Shown here: one piece after another, positions 60,862-64,000 of the stretch
How positions within the stretch are numbered: the stretch's first letter is position 1
How the letters are laid out: every line of letters starts with the position of its first letter
DNA from: DASXHD01 sp038239005
GTDB taxonomy: Bacteria > Myxococcota_A > Polyangia > Polyangiales > Polyangiaceae
Direction: 5' to 3'
Assembly (NCBI GenBank): GCA_038239005.1
Contig: JBBSFE010000012.1
Span: forward strand, 1-64,000
DNA: 64,000 bases
Translations under genes and position numbers: made by a program
The notes under the pieces: model-generated
What the model saw: the letters and a program-made list of their open reading frames with translations, nothing else
Database searches by the model: none
What the model was told of the DNA's origin: nothing

Positions 60862-61689
60862 TTAGTCGCCGTCCATGCTCATGCGGTCGGGGTGGTCGCC
60901 GGTTTGGATGGCGGCGAGCTCGTGCTCGAGAGAGAGCTCGCTCCATAGGCCCCACGCGCGGACTTTCTTGTCGAGGTAGATGCAGCGCTCGGCGCAGCGC
61001 GCGATCGCTTGGAGATTGTGCGTCACCAGGACGGCAGCGATGGTTTCCGACGCGCTGATTTCGGCCATGAGGTCGACGATGGCCGCGCGGCCGCCGACGT
61101 CGACGCCGGCGGTGGGCTCGTCGAGGATGATCAAGTTCGGTTTCGTGACGAGCGCGCGCGCGAGGTAAACGCGCTGGGTTTCGCCACCGGAGAGATCTTT
61201 CATCTGCGTGTTGGCGAGCTTCTTTGCGCCGGTGCGCTCGAGGACGTCCATCGCTTGTTTGCGCTCGTCCTTCGTGATCGAAATCGGCCAGCGCTTGCGC
61301 AAGTTGGCAACGACGACCTCGATGGGCGTGGCGGGAAAATCTCGGTCGAAGCTCTTTCGTTGCGGGACGTAGCCGACTCTGTGTCGCGTCTTCGCGGCGG
61401 GCTCATTTTCGATCATGATCGTGCCCGTGTCGGGTTGCAAGAGCCCGAGAATGACTTTGAGCAGCGTGGATTTCCCCGCGCCGTTCGGGCCGCACAGACA
61501 CAGGAACTCACCAACGGGAACGAAGAACGAGATCTCTTCGAGAACCTGTCGCGAGCCGTAGCTCACGCTGACGTCGGTCACTTCGAGAACGCGTGGTGCG
61601 TCTTCGGGGGGAAGCGTGCCGTAGTAGAGCCCGCTGTATCGACGGCTCGACTTGTTCGCTAGAGACGACGGCGGCGGCCGATCACTCAC
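60862..61689 (-). CDS. Metal-type ABC transporter ATP-binding protein
   Basis: The 275-aa product starts at GTG (VSDRPPPSSLANKSS). Walker A GPNGAGKST (67-75), the signature LSGGETQRVYLARAL and Walker B LIILDEPTAG are intact. The segment VGYVPQRKSFDRDFPATPIEVV resembles the ZnuC/MntA group for zinc or manganese uptake. No permease or solute-binding gene is visible in the window. It lies downstream of cysS across a 193-base gap with no clear gene. Confidence 0.82.
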   Translation of the reverse strand: MSDRPPPSSLANKSSRRYSGLYYGTLPPEDAPRVLEVTDVSVSYGSRQVLEEISFFVPVGEFLCLCGPNGAGKSTLLKVILGLLQPDTGTIMIENEPAAKTRHRVGYVPQRKSFDRDFPATPIEVVVANLRKRWPISITKDERKQAMDVLERTGAKKLANTQMKDLSGGETQRVYLARALVTKPNLIILDEPTAGVDVGGRAAIVDLMAEISASETIAAVLVTHNLQAIARCAERCIYLDKKVRAWGLWSELSLEHELAAIQTGDHPDRMSMDGD

Positions 61690-61882
61690 GACAAATCCAA
61701 AGCCCGCGTGAATTGACCGTCTCGCGCGTGGCTGGTTGCAGATGGCGCTAGCCGCCAGGTCTTCGCCAGCCGCGCATTCTGGTTCGAACATTTCGCGGCT
61801 CGGCCGCACTTGTCTCGCTGCCGCGGGTCGATCGCGACGGCATGGCAAGACTCGATCGATTCGTGTGACATCGACTTTCAGT

Positions 61883-63391
61883 CTACTGCGAGACGCGCCA
61901 CGAAGTGCCGGATTCGCCGTCGAATAGCTCGACCCCGAGCGTGGCGAGCTCCGCGCGAATGGCGTCGGATCGTGCGAAATCCTTCGAGGCGCGAGCATCG
62001 TCCCGTGTGCGAACTTTGGCGTCGATGTCGGCTGCGGCGAGCCCGCGAATGCGTAGCCGCCGCTCGCGTGTGCGCGCGAAGAACGTTTCGACCGGCGCTG
62101 CGAGAAGGCCGAGCGGCTCGCACGCGGCGACGAGCGCGACGGCCGCAGCAGCTGCGAGAGAGCGCGCGGCGTCGTCCTTCTTTTTGGTGGCGAACGTCGC
62201 GATCTCGTTACCTGCTTTCGCGAGGTCAGCGAGCACGGCCAACGCTTGGGGCGTGTTCAAATCTTTGTCGAGCGCACCGAGCACGGCTTCGTGCGCGCCT
62301 GCGACGCTCTTCGATTGCGCTTTGAGCGCCTGCGGCCCTTCGCCGGGCGCCGCACCCGCTGCAGCACGACGCAACGAATCAAGTGTAGTATACAAGTAAT
62401 CGACGCGACGCTCGGCGTCGTCGACACCGGGAAATGTGACGCGCTCGGCTGTCTTGGCGACGTCGAATTGGATGGGCCCGCGATATTGCGTGCCGAGGAG
62501 AAAGTAGCGGAGCCCTTCGGCGTCGTTGCGCGCGAGCACGTCGCGAATCGTGAAGAAGTTGCCGAGCGATTTGCTCATCTTCTCGCTGTCGACGTTGACG
62601 AAGCCGTTGTGCAGCCACATGCGCGCGAAATCGGGGCCCCAGACGCTCTCGCTTTGGGCGACTTCGTTTTCGTGGTGCGGGAAGATCAAATCCATTCCGC
62701 CGCAGTGAATGTCGAAGTGTTTGCCGAGATACTTCGCGCTCATCGCGGAGCACTCGATGTGCCAGCCAGGATGCCCGTTGCCCCATGGGCTCGGCCAGCC
62801 AAACTCGCCTTCGGGGCTCGCCTTCCAGAGTGCGAAATCGAGCGGGTCCTTCTTCAGCTCGGAGGTGTCGACGCGCGCGCCGGCGAGCAAATCGTCGATG
62901 TTGCGGTGCGAGAGCTTTCCGTATGGAGGAAACGCGCGCACCTCGAAGTAGACGTCGTTGCCCTTGGGCGTTTTGGCGACGTACGCGTGACCGCTCGCGA
63001 TGATTTCTTGGATGAGCGCGATGATCTCCGCGATGTGCGTCGAGACGCGCGGCTCGTGATCGGGCTTCGCGCAGCCAATCAACCGAAGCTCCTCTTCGCA
63101 GATTTGCCACATGCGTGACGCAAACGCGATCGGCTCCTCGTTCACGGCTTTGGCGCGCGCCAAGATCGTGTCGTTGTAGTCGGTGATGTTGCGCGTGTAC
63201 GTGACCTCGAAGCCGCGCGCGCGGAGATGCCGCACGAGAACGTCGAACGCTACGTAGCAGCGCGCATGCCCTGCGTGCGCCCCAGCCTCGTAAGGGGTGA
63301 TGCCGCAGACGTAGATGCCGACTTTTCCGGGGACCTTCGGCGACAGCGGCTCGAGCCGCTGCGTGAGCGTGTTGTGGAGCCGGAGCGCCAT
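61883..63391 (-). CDS. cysS: Cysteinyl-tRNA synthetase
   Basis: This 502-aa class I synthetase starts at MALRLHNTLT. Cys29 in GIYVCGITPY is the first zinc ligand; the HIGH motif is HAGH (39-42); the zinc and substrate motif CGGMDLIFPHHENE follows at 230; the KMSKS motif is 271-275. A C-terminal helical DALR-like part extends to the end. It charges tRNA-Cys. Length is slightly above the 460-aa norm. The ATG is preceded by an in-frame TTG 24 bases earlier that I reject. Confidence 0.95.
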   Translation of the reverse strand: MALRLHNTLTQRLEPLSPKVPGKVGIYVCGITPYEAGAHAGHARCYVAFDVLVRHLRARGFEVTYTRNITDYNDTILARAKAVNEEPIAFASRMWQICEEELRLIGCAKPDHEPRVSTHIAEIIALIQEIIASGHAYVAKTPKGNDVYFEVRAFPPYGKLSHRNIDDLLAGARVDTSELKKDPLDFALWKASPEGEFGWPSPWGNGHPGWHIECSAMSAKYLGKHFDIHCGGMDLIFPHHENEVAQSESVWGPDFARMWLHNGFVNVDSEKMSKSLGNFFTIRDVLARNDAEGLRYFLLGTQYRGPIQFDVAKTAERVTFPGVDDAERRVDYLYTTLDSLRRAAAGAAPGEGPQALKAQSKSVAGAHEAVLGALDKDLNTPQALAVLADLAKAGNEIATFATKKKDDAARSLAAAAAVALVAACEPLGLLAAPVETFFARTRERRLRIRGLAAADIDAKVRTRDDARASKDFARSDAIRAELATLGVELFDGESGTSWRVSQ

Positions 63392-63426
63392 CGCGGTACT
63401 TTTACGTGGTATCAAGCGACAACGCC

Positions 63427-63939
63427 ATGGACGTGCGAGCCGCCCGTTTCCTGCCGCTCCTGGCGTCGATTGCCTGCGCGAGCGGAGCCACTGCCACCCT
63501 CGAAGGTGGCGTGGTGCACGTGCAAGGCGCGACGTTTCACGTGGGTGACGTTCCTTCGGGTTGGCATCGCGTCAACGTCGACGACGCCGCGCTCGCGTTT
63601 CGCGACGAGCACGGAAGCTCGGTCCTCGTCAGCGCGCGATGCAGCGTTCGCGGCGACGACGTCCCGCTCGTTGCTCTCGTCAACCAACTCGTTCTCGGCA
63701 CGACCGCTCGCGAATACGTCAAAGAGGAGACGATCTCTCTCGACCGCCGCGAAGCGCGCCACAGCATCATGAAGGCCAAGCTCGACGGCGTCGCCCTCGT
63801 GTGGGACGTCTACGTGATGAAGAAGAACGGCTGCGTCTACGACGTCGTGTACGTCGCGTTGCCGGATAAGTTCGAAGGCGGCAGCACCACGTTCGAGCAG
63901 TTCGCCGTGGGGCTGCGCACCATTTCGGAAGGCTCGTGA
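63427..63939 (+). CDS. Small lipoprotein of unknown function
   Basis: The 170-aa product starts at MDVRAARF with signal peptide and lipobox SIAC (Cys17). The mature domain has a beta-rich part (GVVHVQGATFHVGDVPSGWHRVNV) and later FRDEHGSSVLVSARC, REYVKEETISLDRREARHSIMKAKLDGVALVWDVYVMKKNGCVYDVVYVALPD. It has no family that I can name. The stop overlaps the GTG of the next gene by three bases (GTGA), so they are coupled. Confidence 0.65.
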   Translation: MDVRAARFLPLLASIACASGATATLEGGVVHVQGATFHVGDVPSGWHRVNVDDAALAFRDEHGSSVLVSARCSVRGDDVPLVALVNQLVLGTTAREYVKEETISLDRREARHSIMKAKLDGVALVWDVYVMKKNGCVYDVVYVALPDKFEGGSTTFEQFAVGLRTISEGS

Positions 63940-64000
63940 CGACCTCCGACCTTCCTCGCGAGCGCACGTCGAGCACGTCGCTTCCGCCGCCGCCGATCGG
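63936..64000 (+). CDS. Start of a coupled gene, cut by the window end
   Basis: GTG at 63936 overlaps the previous stop as GTGA; the first residues read VTTSDLPRERTSSTSLPPPP and run off the end. The Ser/Thr/Pro-rich start suggests a flexible N-terminus. No domain can be judged. Confidence 0.5.
   Translation, partial: MTTSDLPRERTSSTSLPPPPI

Noticed and set aside
61686..61871. A 61-aa minus-strand ORF whose stop overlaps the GTG of the ABC ATPase gene (GTGA)
   Set aside because: The overlap geometry is tempting, but the protein has no recognisable feature and an odd composition; it is likely a chance frame in the gap behind cysS.
1..64000. CRISPR arrays, rRNA, tRNA genes, prophage or complete transposons
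   Set aside because: I saw no regularly spaced repeats, no cloverleaf or rRNA signatures, no phage structural genes and no transposase.
1..64000. A secondary-metabolite (NRPS/PKS) gene cluster
   Set aside because: There are no ketosynthase, adenylation or carrier-protein modules, despite the likely myxobacterial origin.

Overview
The window is GC-rich chromosomal DNA that reads as a myxobacterium (Myxococcota, probably Polyangia). The clues are many lipoproteins whose lipobox is followed by an Asp/Ala/Ser/Thr-rich linker, a MYXO-CTERM-like tail on a beta-propeller protein, a membrane-anchored Ser/Thr kinase, composite c-di-GMP/HD-GYP-type signalling proteins, and frequent GTG/TTG starts with stop/start overlaps (GTGA, TTGA, ATGA, one probable CTGA). 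This assignment is inference from content; there is no rRNA or marker comparison. I saw no rRNA, tRNA, CRISPR array, intact insertion sequence or prophage.

Layout. 1-1.3 kb: a repeat-rich patch with a duplicated 16-mer resembling IS ends, 19 tandem hexamers, a tiny Lys/Arg-rich protein and a broken VCBS-repeat lipoprotein. 1.4-9.3 kb: queD, Cys-rich lipoproteins, a BFD-type Fe-S protein, GtrA, a zinc-ribbon protein, a dienoyl-CoA-reductase-like SDR, mpl-hemC, an esterase-like protein and a threonine-dehydratase-like enzyme. 9.3-15.2 kb: uridine kinase, a composite HD-GYP/receiver protein whose HD-GYP and receiver key residues are partly missing, sthA, a lipoprotein and an NtrC-type regulator. 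15.3-22.2 kb: three tandem paralogous VWA-type lipoproteins. 22.3-30.6 kb: a frameshifted NamZ-like gene, a Ser/Thr kinase, an unknown protein, rseP-rsmB and an E2 acyltransferase.

30.6-37.5 kb: a minus-strand operon (DUF2252, methyltransferase, MYXO-CTERM propeller), lpxK, an FHA-GGDEF diguanylate cyclase, an aminotransferase and a pilin-like protein. 37.5-46.9 kb: a zinc-ribbon membrane protein, a multiply frameshifted lipoprotein gene, a nucleotidyltransferase, the cupredoxin-ald-HAD operon, pyrD, a DUF4015 protein and an acyl-CoA desaturase with a palindrome on its start codon. 46.9-64 kb: ligA, a four-helix membrane protein, a secreted knottin-like miniprotein, a large AAA/TPR ATPase, a diheme cytochrome c, an MFS exporter, an ECF sigma factor, an ExbB/TolQ-like membrane protein, an M29-like protein, a diiron protein-TetR operon with a candidate operator, a metal-type ABC ATPase, cysS and a start-only partial gene.

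Most of the window is housekeeping metabolism and envelope biology. The points most worth attention are the six-cysteine knottin-like secreted peptide (49313-49498), the VWA lipoprotein triplication, the partly degenerate HD-GYP/receiver protein, several start-proximal palindromes, and at least four loci with reading-frame breaks that could be decay or assembly indels.
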